From positions 186,001 to 250,000 of the forward strand of contig CP053418.1 of NCBI GenBank assembly GCA_013127575.1: a stretch of 64,000 nucleotides of DNA, written 5' to 3'. The stretch is from Ramlibacter terrae. Lineage in GTDB: Bacteria > Pseudomonadota > Gammaproteobacteria > Burkholderiales > Burkholderiaceae_C. The translations under genes and the position numbers were made by a program. The notes under the pieces were generated by a model that was not told the DNA's origin, made no database searches, and saw only the letters and a program-made list of their open reading frames with translations. Below, in pieces: positions 20,256 through 29,729 of the stretch (its first letter is position 1; every line of letters begins with the position of its first letter).

Positions 20256-21453
20256 ATGTCAACTCAGACGGGCGCGGCCACCGCGCCGGCCGGGTCTTCG
20301 CCACTGCCTTTCGCGGGCCTGCGCGTGCTCGACCTTTCGCAGGGCCTGGCCGGCCCCTACTGCGGCATGCTGCTGGCGCAGCACGGCGCCGATGTGATCA
20401 AGCTGGAGCCGCCCGAAGGCGACTGGAGCCGCGGCATCGGCACCCGCCACGGCAGCCATTCGGCGATCGACTTCATGGCCAACCGCGGCAAGCGCAGCGT
20501 CGTGATCGACATGAAGAAGCCCGGCGGCGTGGCGGCCGTGCTGCGCATGGCGGCGCAGTGCGACGTGGTGATCGAAGGCTTCCGGCCGGGTGTGTCGGCG
20601 CGCCGGGCATCGGCTACGAACAGGTGCGCGCGGAGAACCCGGGCGTGGTCTATCTCTCCGTCAGCGGCTTCGGGCAGACCGGCGCGAATGCGCCGCTGCC
20701 GGCGACCGACACGGTGATGCAGGGCTTCTCGGGAATGATGGCCTTGAACGCCGACAGCAACGGCACGCCGCGCCGCATCAACTTCCCGGCGGTGGACACG
20801 GTGACGGCGCTCTATGCGTTCCGGGCCGTGTCGGCCGCCTTGTACGGGCGGCTGCGCGGCGGCCCGGGCCGGTTCCTCGACATCAGCCTGATGCAGGCCA
20901 CGGCGGCGTTCCCGGCACCGAAGGTCGTCGAGACTTCGCTGGAAGGTGAACACCCGGTGGCGCTGAACGTGCCCGCCGGCGTGTACCGCACGGCCGACGG
21001 CTGGCTTGCGATCACGCTGAGCAAGGAAGCGCACTACGCGGCCCTGTGCGAAGCGGTGGAGCGGCGCGACCTGGCGCAGGACCCGGCCTTCGGCAGCTTC
21101 GTGCTGCGGGCGCCGCACGCGCAGTACCTGCAGACGCAGATCGGCGCGGCGCTGCTGGCGCAGACCACGGCCGGCTGGCTGGAGCACCTCGCGCGGCACG
21201 GCGTCGTCGCCAGCCGCATCAACACGCTCGGCGACTGGCTGGCCGATCCGCACGTGCAGGCGACCGATGCAGCGCCCGCGGTGCAGGGCGGCGCAGCCAG
21301 CGAGTTCCGCTTCCCGCGCATCCCGGCGCGCCGCTCGCGGCGGACGGCGATCCGCGTGCGCAGTGGCCCGACGTCGGCGCGCACACGGCCGACGTGCTGC
21401 GCGGCTTCGGCTTCGCCGCCGATGAGATAGCCACCCTCGCGCCCCGTTCATGA
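20256..21453 (+). CDS. family III CoA-transferase (CaiB/BaiF)
   Basis: CoA-transferase of about 399 residues that moves CoA from a donor thioester to a carboxylic acid. Typical features are PLPFAGLRVLDLSQGLAGPYCG, LLAQHGADVIKLEPPEGD, the catalytic Asp in IDFMANRGKRSVVIDMK, YLSVSGFGQTG and VYRTADGWLAI. Frame breaks near 20604 and 21328 are both repaired by CCWGG. It begins a plus-strand operon with a Bug receptor and a MaoC protein, divergent from the dehydrogenase operon across a palindromic operator. It probably activates the imported acid. Confidence 0.92.
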
Positions 21454-21476
21454 TTCAAACCAAGGAGACAAGCAAC

Positions 21477-22474
21477 ATGCAGCGCAACACCCTTCCCACC
21501 CGCCGCGACTTCCTCGCCTTGGCAGGCGCCGCCGGCCTCGCCTGCGCCGCGCCCTCGCTCTGGGCGCAAGGCGCGTTCCCGCAGAAGGCGATGCGCATCG
21601 TCGTGCCGTTCGCGCCGGGCACCGGCAGCGACGTCATCGCGCGCACCGTGGCGCAGAAGATCACCGAGGCGACCCAGCAGCCGGTGGTGGTGGAGAACCG
21701 CGAAGGCGGCGGCGGCATCGTCGGCACGATGGCCGTGCACCAGCTGCCGGCCGACGGCTACACGCTGCTGATGGTCGCCAACCCGTTCACCATCGTGGCC
21801 GGCACCAACACCAAGGCGCCGTACGACCCGCTGAAGGACTTCATTCCCGTTGCCAAGGTGGCGATCGTGCCGATCGTGCTCACCATCAACCCGGGGGCAC
21901 GGGCATCAACTCGGTCAAGGAACTGGTCGCGTATGCCAAGGCCAATCCCGGCAAGCTGAGCTACGCGTCGTCGGGCGCCGGCACGCCGAGCCAGATCGAG
22001 ATGGAGCTGTTCAAGCAGGCCGCCGGCATCGACATCGTCGAAGTGCCGTACAAGAGCACCGCGCAAGGCATGACCGACGTGATCGGCGGCCAGATCGCCA
22101 TGTACCCGGCGGCCATGCCGCTGTGCCTGCAGCACGTGAAGAGCGGCCGCGTGAAGGCGCTGGGTCTCTTTCACACGATGCGCTCGCCGGCCCTGCCCGA
22201 CGTGCCGCACTTCGCCGAGGCGCTGGGCGTGCCGGGCTACACCGCCACGCCGCTCTGGTACGGCTTCGTCGCCCGGGCCGGCACGCCGCCCGACGTGGCC
22301 ACGCGCCTGAACCAGCTGGTGGCCGATGCGATGAAGAGCAAGGAAGCCACGGAGAAGCTGGGTGCGCTGGGCGCGCAGATGATCACGCCGAGCACCGAGG
22401 AATTCCGCCGCGACATGGCGGCGGAAGTGGAGAAGTCCGCGCGCATGGCCAAGGCGCTCGGCGTCGCCAAGTGA
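21477..22474 (+). CDS. Bug-type tricarboxylate receptor
   Basis: Periplasmic TctC/Bug-family protein. The twin-arginine-like leader (PTRRDFLALAGAAGLACA, cleavage near WAQG) is followed by FPQKAMRIVVPFAPGTGSD, VVENREGGGGIVG and GGQIAMYPAAMPL. An AAGGAGAC ribosome binding site lies 7 bases before the ATG. A frame break near 21893 is repaired by CCTGG, giving NPGGTGINSVKELV. It lies 23 bases after the CoA-transferase and overlaps the MaoC gene by four bases (GTGA), so the three form one operon. It is the third of four Bug receptors in this window. Confidence 0.92.
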
Positions 22475-22946
22475 GCGAAGGGCGCCGCTTCCAGGCGACG
22501 CCGCCTGGCTTCGACAGCTTCGAGGCCGGCGACGTCCACGTCAGCTACAGCCGCACCGTGACCGAGACGCACCTGGTCAACTTCACGGCGATGGCGGGGC
22601 TGCAGTTGCCGCTGTTCATCGACCACGCGCACGCGCGCAGCGCGGGGCCGTTCGGCGGGCCCATCGCGCCGGGCTTCCTCACCGCGTCGCTGTCGGCGGG
22701 CATGCTCGAAAGCGTGCTGGGCACCAACACGCTGGCCGGCCGGGCATGGACCAGTTCCGCTTCAAGCAACCCGTGCGGGTGGGCGACACCCTGCATGCCG
22801 AGGTGAAGGTGCTCTCGCGCAAGGAAACGCGCGAACCGGACCGCGGCGTGCTCACGGTCGGCATCACGGTGCTGAACCGGGCCGACCAGCCGGTGCTGGA
22901 GTACCAGACCACCGTGCTGATGCGGCGCGAGGCGCCGCGCGCTTAG
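22471..22946 (+). CDS. MaoC-like dehydratase
   Basis: Hot-dog fold protein of about 158 residues starting with GTG inside the stop of the receptor gene. It shows SRTVTETHLVNFTAMAG, IAPGFLTASLSAGML (the hydratase helix) and the MDQFRFKQPVRVGDTL strand-turn typical of MaoC proteins. In place of the usual Asn-His of the active site it has QLPLFIDHAHA, so the catalytic pair is partly different. The frame breaks near 22742 at a CCTGG. Its stop codon overlaps the stop of the convergent CoA-transferase gene by two bases. Confidence 0.82.
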
Positions 22947-24162
22947 ACGACGCCGGCCTTGCGCAGGCCGGCGACTTCCTCCGGCTGCATGCCGAGCAGG
23001 CCCTGCAGCACTTCGTTGGTGTGCTCGCCCGGGAGGGGCGGCGCGCTGCGGTAGCTCACCGGCGTCTTCGACAACCGCAGCGGGCTCGCCACCAGCGGCG
23101 CGCTGCCCAGCGCGTGCGGCACGTTCACCTGCAGGCCGCGGTGCTTCACCTGAGGATCGTCGAACACTTCCCGGAAGTTGTTGATCGGGCCGCAGGCGAC
23201 ATCGACCGCCTCCAGCGTCTGCTGCCATTGCGCCTTGGTGCGGCCGGCCATGATCTCGCGCACCGTCGGCAGCAGCGCCTCGCGGTTGACCACGCGCTGC
23301 GAGTTGGTGGAAAAGCGCGGATCGTCCGCCAGTTCCTCGCGGCCGGCGGCGCGGCAGAAGCGGCGGAACTGGCCGTCGTTGGCCACCGCCAGGATCATGT
23401 GGCCGTCGGCCGTGGCGAACACCTCGTACGGCACCACCTGCGGATGCGCGTTGCCGAGTCGCCCCGGCGGCTGGCCGGCGCAGAGATACGAGATCGCCTG
23501 CGTCACGTTGACGGCCACGGCCATGTCGAGCAGCGCGCAGTCGATGTACTGGCCTTCGCCGGTGCGCTCGCGGTGCGCGATGGCGGCGCACAGCGCGATG
23601 CTGGCGTTCAGGCCGGTGAGGTAGTCGACGATCGGCACGCCCACCTTCTGCGGGCCGCCGCCGGGCAGGGCGTCGCGCTCGCCGGTGATGCTCATCATGC
23701 CGCCCATGCCCCGGAAGATGAAGTCGTAGCCGGGCCGTTCCGCATAAGGGCCGTCTGGCCGAAACCGGTGACCGAGCAGTAGATCAGGCCGGGGTTCAGT
23801 TCCTTGAGGTCATCGTAGGCGAGCCCGTAGCGCTTGAGGTTGCCGACCTTGTAGTTCTCGATCAGCACGTCGCTCTTCTTCACGAGCTCGCGCACCACGG
23901 CCCGGCCTTCGGGCGTGGCGATGTCGACGGTGACCGACTTCTTGTTGCGGTTGCCGGCGAGGAAGTAGGCCGACTCGCGGGTGTCGTTGCCTTCGGCGTC
24001 CTTCATCCACGGCGGGCCGAACACGCGCGTGTCGTCGCCGGCGCCGGGCTTCTCGATCTTGATCACTTCGGCGCCGAGGTCGGCCGGGTTCTGGGCCGCG
24101 AGCGGCGCCGCGAGGATCCGCGACAGGTCGATGACGCGCAGGTGGGAAAACGGTCCGGTCAC
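22943..24162 (-). CDS. family III CoA-transferase (CaiB/BaiF)
   Basis: Second CoA-transferase, about 407 residues, with GTG start. Features: [37 protein letters not shown], the catalytic aspartate segment [34 protein letters not shown] and [16 protein letters not shown]. This subgroup includes succinyl-CoA-dependent and formyl-CoA-type enzymes. A frame break near 23750 is repaired by CCAGG (GFGQDGPYAE). It is divergent from the third CoA-transferase across a region holding the second operator-like motif. Confidence 0.92.
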
Positions 24163-24184
24163 GGCAGTGCTACTTTCACTATTC

Positions 24185-24197
24185 TGAAATCAGTTTC
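24185..24197. promoter_or_regulatory. operator-like motif TGAAATCAGTTTC
   Basis: This 13-mer lies in the 92-base gap between two divergent CoA-transferase genes and matches the motif at 20227-20239 in 11 of 13 positions (TGAAA, two variable bases, AGTTTC). An AT-rich stretch (ATTATAAAAT) follows at once, suitable for a -10 element. A common regulator for both divergent promoters is likely. Confidence 0.55.
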
Positions 24198-24254
24198 GCG
24201 ATTATAAAATCCAGACAAGGTGCGCGCAACCGCGCACGTCGGAAAGGAACAGCC

Positions 24255-25363
24255 ATGGAGAGCAGCGACACGCCGCCGCCACGCGGCCCCTTGCGGGGTG
24301 TCCGCGTCATCGAATTCGCCGGCATCGGGCCCGGACCGGTCGCAACGATGCTCCTGTCGGACATGGGCGCGGACGTGCTGCGCATCGACCGTCCCGGCGC
24401 CGGCAAGCGGCCGGTGTTCGACGTCGTGTCGCGCGGCCGGCGCGTGGTGGAGCTCGACCTGCGCACGCCCGGCGGCATCGAGGCCGCGCTCGACCTGCTG
24501 CAACACGCCGATGCGCTGATCGAGGGTTTCCGCCCCGGCGTGATGGAGCGCCTCGGCCTCGGGCCGGACGCGGTCGCCGCGCGCAACCCGCGGCTGGTTT
24601 ACGGCCGCATGACGGGTGGGGCCGGGACGGTCCCATGGCCACGCTCGCCGGCCACGACATCGACTACATCGCGCTGAGCGGCGTGCTCGCCACGCTCGGG
24701 CCACGCGGCGCGCCGCCGCTGCCGCCGCAGAACCCGGTCGGCGACTACGGCGGCGGGTCGACCTTCCGGTCATGGGCATCCTCGCGGCGTTGCTGGAAGC
24801 GCGCGCCAGCGGCCGCGGCCGGTGGTCGATGCCGCCATCGTCGATGGTTCGGCGTCGCTGCTGGCGCTGTACGCCGGCCGCCTGCGCCGGGACTGGTCGG
24901 CGGAGCGCGGCGCCAACATGCTGGACGGCGCGCCGCACTACTACCGCTGCTATGAAACCTCCGACGGCAAGTACATGGCCGTCGGCGCGATCGAGCCGCA
25001 GTTCTATGCCGCCCTTTGCGAAGAACTGGGCATTCCGGCCGCCGAAGCGCCGCAGCATGATCGCGCGCGCTGGGAGGAACTCGCCGCTCGCTTCGCCGAA
25101 GTGTTCCGCGGCGCCACGCAGCAGGCGTGGACGCGCCGCTTCGCGCATTCGGACGCGTGCGTCGCCCCGGTGCTGCCGCTGGCCGAAGCCGCGCTGCACC
25201 CGCACCGGCGCACCGCGGCACCTACACCACCGTCGAAGGCGTGCTGCAGCCGCAGGCTGCCCCGCGCTTCTCGCGCAGCGGCCGGGGCGTGCAGGGCCCG
25301 CCGCCGTCCGCCTTGAGCGACGCCGGCGAGGTGCTGCGCGAATGGAGCGCGCTCAGGCCGTAG
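24255..25363 (+). CDS. family III CoA-transferase / alpha-methylacyl-CoA racemase-like
   Basis: Third CaiB/BaiF protein, about 371 residues. The start [29 protein letters not shown] and the segment [14 protein letters not shown] are closest to alpha-methylacyl-CoA racemases, a branch of this family that epimerises 2-methylacyl-CoA rather than transferring CoA. The central [22 protein letters not shown] is also racemase-like. Frame breaks near 24620, 24773 and 24812 (all CCWGG) and near 25218. A GGAAAGG site lies 9 bases before the ATG. It ends 8 bases past the convergent ribH stop, so the two genes overlap slightly. Confidence 0.88.
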
Positions 25364-25844
25364 CCTGTCCTTCCAGTCCGCGGTGCAGGGCGATGGTCTG
25401 CAGGCAGGCGCGCGCGACTTCGGTGCCCTTCTTGACGAAGTGCTCGCGGAAGAAGGCGACGTGCTCCTCGTGCTCGTGGAAGTCGCGCGGCGTCAGCACC
25501 GCGGACAGCACCGGCACTTCGGTGTCGAGCTGCACGCGCATCAGGCCGTCGATGACGGCCGTGCTCACGAACTCGTGGCGGTAGATGCCGCCGTTGACGA
25601 CCAGCGCGCAGGCGACCACCGCGTCGTAGCGGCGGCTGCGGGCGAGCTTGCGCGCGAACAGCGGGATCTCGAAGGCGCCGGGCACGTCGAACAGGTCGAC
25701 GCGCGCGGTCGGCACGCCGCTGCGTTCGAACTCGGCCAGCAGCGCGTCGCGCGCGCGATGGACGATGTCCTGGTGCCGGGAGGCGCAGATGACGGCGACG
25801 CGGATGCGGTTGCCGTTGGCGATGGGAGTGGGGGTCTGATTCAT
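25353..25844 (-). CDS. ribH: 6,7-dimethyl-8-ribityllumazine synthase
   Basis: Riboflavin biosynthesis enzyme (163 residues) that joins 5-amino-6-ribitylaminouracil and 3,4-dihydroxybutanone phosphate. Motifs: FDVPGAFEIPLFARKLARS (ribityl-phosphate loop), ALVVNGGIYRHEFVSTAVIDGL and VPVLSAVLTPRDFHEHEEH. It stands alone, without ribA, ribB or ribE, and follows an FMN riboswitch, as described for dispersed ribH copies in proteobacteria. In this copy the usual GxxI..T.H.. loop reads GGIYRHEF, as in the RibH2-type isozymes. The ribosome binding site AAGGAAC is part of a predicted hairpin. Frame intact. Confidence 0.93.
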   Translation of the reverse strand: MNQTPTPIANGNRIRVAVICASRHQDIVHRARDALLAEFERSGVPTARVDLFDVPGAFEIPLFARKLARSRRYDAVVACALVVNGGIYRHEFVSTAVIDGLMRVQLDTEVPVLSAVLTPRDFHEHEEHVAFFREHFVKKGTEVARACLQTIALHRGLEGQATA

Positions 25845-25851
25845 GGTGGTT

Positions 25852-25885
25852 CCTTGCGGACGGTTGCCAGAATCAGGGCGCAAGG
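25852..25885 (-). promoter_or_regulatory. hairpin sequestering the ribH ribosome binding site
   Basis: On the minus strand CCTTGCG pairs perfectly with CGCAAGG across a 20-base loop (arms 25879-25885 and 25852-25858). The second arm contains the AAGG of the ribH Shine-Dalgarno sequence, 8 bases before the ATG. When formed, the stem would hide the ribosome binding site, so this is a likely expression platform of the riboswitch, acting on translation. Confidence 0.65.
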
Positions 25886-25937
25886 CGACAGCGCCGCCCG
25901 CGCAGGCACGAGGCATGCGGCGGCCGGAGCTTTCGCG

Positions 25938-26090
25938 TCTCTTTCATCCGGACTGTGACCGTCGGCCCGGAATCGCACCAGGTCTGCTGACCCCTTCCAC
26001 GCTTGCGCGGGGAAGGGCGCTCGCGGGCTCCCGCGCCTTGCGACGCGGCTACCGCCGGTGGGGAATTCCACCCCGCCCTGAGAACGCTGC
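25938..26090 (-). ncRNA. FMN riboswitch (RFN element)
   Basis: On the minus strand the conserved RFN blocks occur in order: TTCTCAGGGCGGGGTG, AATTCCCCACCGGCGGTA, GAGCCCGCGAGCGC, GGTCAGCAGACCTGGTG, CCGGGCCGACGGTCACAGTC and GGATGAAAGAGA. These match the FMN aptamer junction. A variable hairpin (CCTTCCCCGCGCAAGCGTGGAAGG) fills the usual variable arm. It lies about 95 bases upstream of ribH and should switch ribH off when FMN is plentiful. Confidence 0.96.
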
Positions 26091-26128
26091 CGGCACGAAA
26101 CCGGCCCGCCGATTCTATAGTGGGCCCC

Positions 26129-26902
26129 ATGGACTTCCCCTCGCTGCTGATCCCGGCCCTGTGCGGCGCATTGGCATCGCCGCTCGGCGGCGCGCTGGCC
26201 TTGTGGAAGCGCCCCACGACGCTCGGGCTGTCGATCGCCGTGGGCTTCGCGGCCGGCGCGCTGCTCGGCGCCTTCGCCTTCGAGATGCTGCCCAAGGCCG
26301 TGCAGGCGGCGTCGCTGCCCATCGCCGTGGGCGGGTTCATGGTGGGCTTCGCCTTCGTCTACGCGCTCGACCTGTTCGTGCACCGCGGGGCCAGTGCCGG
26401 CGAGAAGGCATCGCAGTACCGGCACGTGCTGAGCGTGCGGCGCCGGCGCCACGCGCGCGGCGACGAAGTCACGGTGCTGGCCGGCGGCACCAGCGCCGAG
26501 GAGCTGATCGAAGGCCTCACCATCGGGGTCGCCGCCGCCACCGATCCCTCGCTGGGCCTGATCGTCGGCACGGCCATCGTCATCGACAACATCAGCGAGT
26601 CGATGAGCATCGGCGACCTGATCCGGGAGAAGGGCGGCGACCACCGGGTCCGCCGCATCATGGGCTGGACCAGCCTGATCGGCGTGGCGCTGTTCGTGTC
26701 GGCGATGGCGGGCTTCTTCCTGCTGCGCGGGCTCTCGCCCGTTGCCCTCGGCTGCTTGCTGGCGGCGGGCGCCGGCGCGATGTTCTACCTGACCATCACC
26801 GAGCTGGTGCCCGAAGCGGAAAGCCACCAGTACCAGCAGTCTTCGGCCATCGCGATGGGGCTCGGGCTGCTGGTCATCTTCACGCTGTCCAACCTTTCCT
26901 GA
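26129..26902 (+). CDS. ZIP-family metal transporter
   Basis: Inner-membrane protein of 257 residues with about eight hydrophobic helices. It carries ZIP features: SIAVGFAAGALLGAFAFEMLP (helix with acidic residue), EELIEGLTIGVAAATDP (the metal-binding helix IV type with E-x-x-x-E), GTAIVIDNISESMSIGDLI (helix V with N, E and D) and FYLTITELVPEAESHQ. The usual His residues of ZIP helices are partly replaced by acidic ones. It probably moves zinc or another divalent metal. Frame intact. It is divergent from the riboswitch-ribH unit. Confidence 0.85.
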   Translation: MDFPSLLIPALCGALASPLGGALALWKRPTTLGLSIAVGFAAGALLGAFAFEMLPKAVQAASLPIAVGGFMVGFAFVYALDLFVHRGASAGEKASQYRHVLSVRRRRHARGDEVTVLAGGTSAEELIEGLTIGVAAATDPSLGLIVGTAIVIDNISESMSIGDLIREKGGDHRVRRIMGWTSLIGVALFVSAMAGFFLLRGLSPVALGCLLAAGAGAMFYLTITELVPEAESHQYQQSSAIAMGLGLLVIFTLSNLS

Positions 26903-26933
26903 GCGCGCGGCGGCATCGTTTCTAATAGCGCCC

Positions 26934-27555
26934 TTGCGCAGCAGTTTCACCCGTTCTCCCCTCGTCCGCCTGCTCGGCCCCGAGCCTGCCCCACCGGCAA
27001 CCGCCTCCGGCATGGACTTCGCCGAGCGCATGAGCCTGTGGGTCGATGCCTTCGCGGCCGTTCGCCTGCAGGCGGCGCAGCAGTCCGTGCGTTCGCTCGG
27101 CGCCGCGCCGGGGCGCGCGGTCGCGCCGTCGGCTCCCGCCTTGTTCGCCGACGTGCAGCGGGTTCGCTCGGCGCTCGCGAAAGCCATCGCGCGCGGTCGC
27201 ACGACGACGACGCCGCAGTTCGCCGCCTACCGCCAGCGCCACGGAGCTGCAGCACCAGATGGAGCTCATGATCGCGCCGCTGCGCGACCACGTGCGGCAG
27301 GCGCTGGGCCGCGGCTCGGCCCGGCTGCGGCAGCTGGCGGCGCTCGACGCCACGCTCGACGAGGTGCTGGCCCGGCGCGAGCAGGCCTTGCTGCCGGCCA
27401 CCGCCGCGCTGGCGGAGCGCCGCTTCGGAGACATGGAACCGGCTGCATTCGAACAGCACTGGCGCGACGTCCTGCGGGCCGAGGTGGAGCTGCGCTTGCA
27501 GCGCATCACCGGGCTCGTGGAAGCCGTCGCCAACGAAATGAATCCGTCCCCATGA
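26934..27555 (+). CDS. DUF3348-family protein
   Basis: First gene of a four-gene block. About 208 residues; the N-terminal RSSFTRSPLVRLLG and FAERMSLWVDAFAAVRLQAA segments are typical of DUF3348, whose function is unknown. The C-terminal half is helical and charged (LELQHQMELMIAPLRDHVRQ, ALDATLDEVLARREQAL). The start is TTG at 26934, chosen because it includes the conserved N-terminal motif; ATG at 27012 would lose it. A two-base frame break near 27232 is repaired by CCTGG. The stop overlaps the next start (ATGA), so it is coupled to the channel-like protein. Confidence 0.85.
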
Positions 27556-29087
27556 GCAAGCGCTTCTTCTTCATCGCCTTCGCCGTCGGCCTCGCCGCCG
27601 TGCTGTGGGTCGGCTTCGGCTTCATCGCCACCAGCGCATTGGCGCTGGCCATGACGGTCGCCATCGCGGCCGCCTACGTGCTCGGCGCTTCGAGCTGCGG
27701 CAGTTCCGCGCCGGCACGGCCGCACTCGACGCCGCGCTCGCCGACATCCCGCAGGCGCTGGACCGCCTCGATCCGTGGCTGGAGCGCGTGCCCGCGTCGC
27801 TGCGCCACGCGGTGCGCCTGCGCATCGAAGGCGAGCGCGGCGGCGGCCTGCCCGGTCCCGCGCTCACGCCGTACCGGGTCGGCCTGCTGGTGATGCTCGG
27901 CATGCTGGGCACCTTCCTCGGCATGGTGATCACCTTCCGCGGCGCCGTGTTCGCGCTGGAAGGTTCGACCGACCTGCAGGCGATCCGCAGCGCGCTCGCC
28001 GAGCCGCTCAAGGGTCTGGGTTTGTCGTTCGGCACCTCGGTGGCCGGCGTCGCGGCCTCGGCCATGCTGGGCCTGATGTCGGCGATCGCGCGGCGCGAGC
28101 GCCTCGACGTCGCGCGGCGGCTGGACGAACGCATCGCCACCGTGCTGCTGCCGTTCTCGCTGGTGCACCAGCGGCAGGAAACCTTCCGCGCGCTGCAGGC
28201 GCAGGCGCGCTCGCTGCCCGACGTCGGGCAGCAGTTGCTCGCGCTGATGGAGAAGATCGACGCGCGCGGCGCGCAGCTGGATGCGCGGCTGCTGGAGCGG
28301 CACGACAGCCTGCAGCGCGAGATGACGCAGGCGTACGGCGAGTTGGCGCGCAGCGTCGGCGCGTCGTTGCAGGAAAGCCTTGCGGCGGGCGCGCGTTCGG
28401 CCGGCGAGAGCATCGCGCCGGTCATCGCATCGGCGATGGAACGCATGACGGCGGAGGGCGAACGCATGCACGCGCGGCTCGAGCAGTCCGCCGCGCGGCA
28501 GGCCGATGCTTTCGCCCTGCAACTCGGCGAACTGCAGGCCGGTGTCGGCCGCAACCTGGAGACGCTGGGCGCCGCGCTGGAACAACCCATCGCGCGCATG
28601 CTGCGGACCGCCGCCGAAGTGCCGCAGGCCGCCGCGGGCGTGATCGGCGAACTGCGGCAGGAGATGGCGCGCGTGGCCGAGCGCGAGAACCTCGCGCTGC
28701 AGGAGCGTGCGCAGTTGCTCGGCCAGCTCGACACGCTGCTGCAGTCGCTGCAGCAAGCGGGCGAGCGCTTCGCCGCAACGGTCGATGCGCAGGCGGGCAA
28801 GGCCGCCGACGCAGCGGAGAAGGTGGGCGGCAGCGCCCTTGAAGTCGCCGCGCTGGCCGAGGCCTTCCGGGAGGCCGTGCAGCAGTTCCGGCCGGCAGCG
28901 AAAAGCTGGCGGAGAGCCTGCAGAAGGTCGAAGCGGCCCCGAGCGCTCCACCGCGCGCAGCGACGAGCAGCTCGCCTACTACGTGGCGCAGGCGCGCGAA
29001 GTGATCGACCTGAGCATCGCTTCGCAGCAGTCGGTGCTGGAGGCGATGCGCCAGCCGGCCGTGCCGCCGCAACGGGCCCGCGCATGA
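27552..29087 (+). CDS. DUF802 protein: MotA/TolQ/ExbB-like channel with long helical tail
   Basis: Membrane protein of about 512 residues. Two N-terminal helices (about residues 5-47) are followed by two more helices (LLVMLGMLGTFLGMVITF and LSFGTSVAGVAASAMLGLM) that carry the MotA/TolQ/ExbB proton-channel signature, with basic cytoplasmic residues between. A tail of about 320 residues is almost wholly helical, rich in Ala, Glu, Gln and Arg, with repeated ARQADAFALQLGELQ-like heptads, likely a coiled coil. The layout (channel plus long tail) resembles ZorA and MotA. Frame breaks near 27692, 28888 and 28940. ATGA overlaps link it to both neighbours. Confidence 0.88.
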
Positions 29088-29729
29088 CGGACGCCGACGA
29101 CATCGACGGCAGCGCCTCGCAGGTCGCACCGGTCTGGGCGGTGTTCGGCGACCTCATGGCGGGGCTGCTCGGCGCCTTCGTGCTGGTGCTCGTCGGCGTG
29201 CTGCTGGTCCAGGTCGACCTGGTGGCGACGCTGCAATCCGAGGTCGCCAAGCGGCAGGCCGAGGAACAGCGCCGCATGGCGCTCGAACGCGCGCTGGCCG
29301 TCCCGCTGGCGTCCGGCCGCATCACCGTGACCAATGGCCGCATCGGCATCAGCGGCAGCGTGCTGTTCCCGCTCAACTCCGACCAGCTGCGGCCCGAAGG
29401 CCGGCAGCTGCTCACCAGCCTCGTGCATCCGCTGCGCGTTTACCGGACGAGCGCAACGAGATGCTGATGGTGAGCGGCTTCACCGACGACGCGCGCATCG
29501 GGACGGCAACCGCCGCTTCGCCGACAACCCGGAGCTGTCGGCGCAGCGGGCGCTGACGGTAACCCGCGCATTGATCGAAGAAGGCATGCCCTCTTCGCGC
29601 GTGTTCGCGGCGGCGTTCGGCGCCGAGCAGCCGGTGGCGCCCAACGCCAACGAGGAAGGCCGCGCCCTGAACCGGCGCGTGGAGATGGCGCCGGTGCCGC
29701 GTGCCGCGCCGGGAGCGCGCCGTGAGTGA
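29084..29729 (+). CDS. MotB/OmpA-like partner of the DUF802 channel
   Basis: About 215 residues. One membrane helix near the N-terminus, VFGDLMAGLLGAFVLVLVGV, holds an aspartate (D23) just inside the helix, as does the ion-carrying Asp of MotB. A short coiled coil follows (VAKRQAEEQRRMALERALA), then an OmpA-type peptidoglycan-binding domain (VLFPLNSDQLRPEG, FADNPELSAQRALTVTRAL, NEEGRALNRRVEM). Frame breaks near 29443 and 29500 are consistent with CCWGG. The pairing with a MotA-like protein by an overlapping start codon strongly suggests a cell-wall-anchored, ion-driven complex. Confidence 0.88.
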
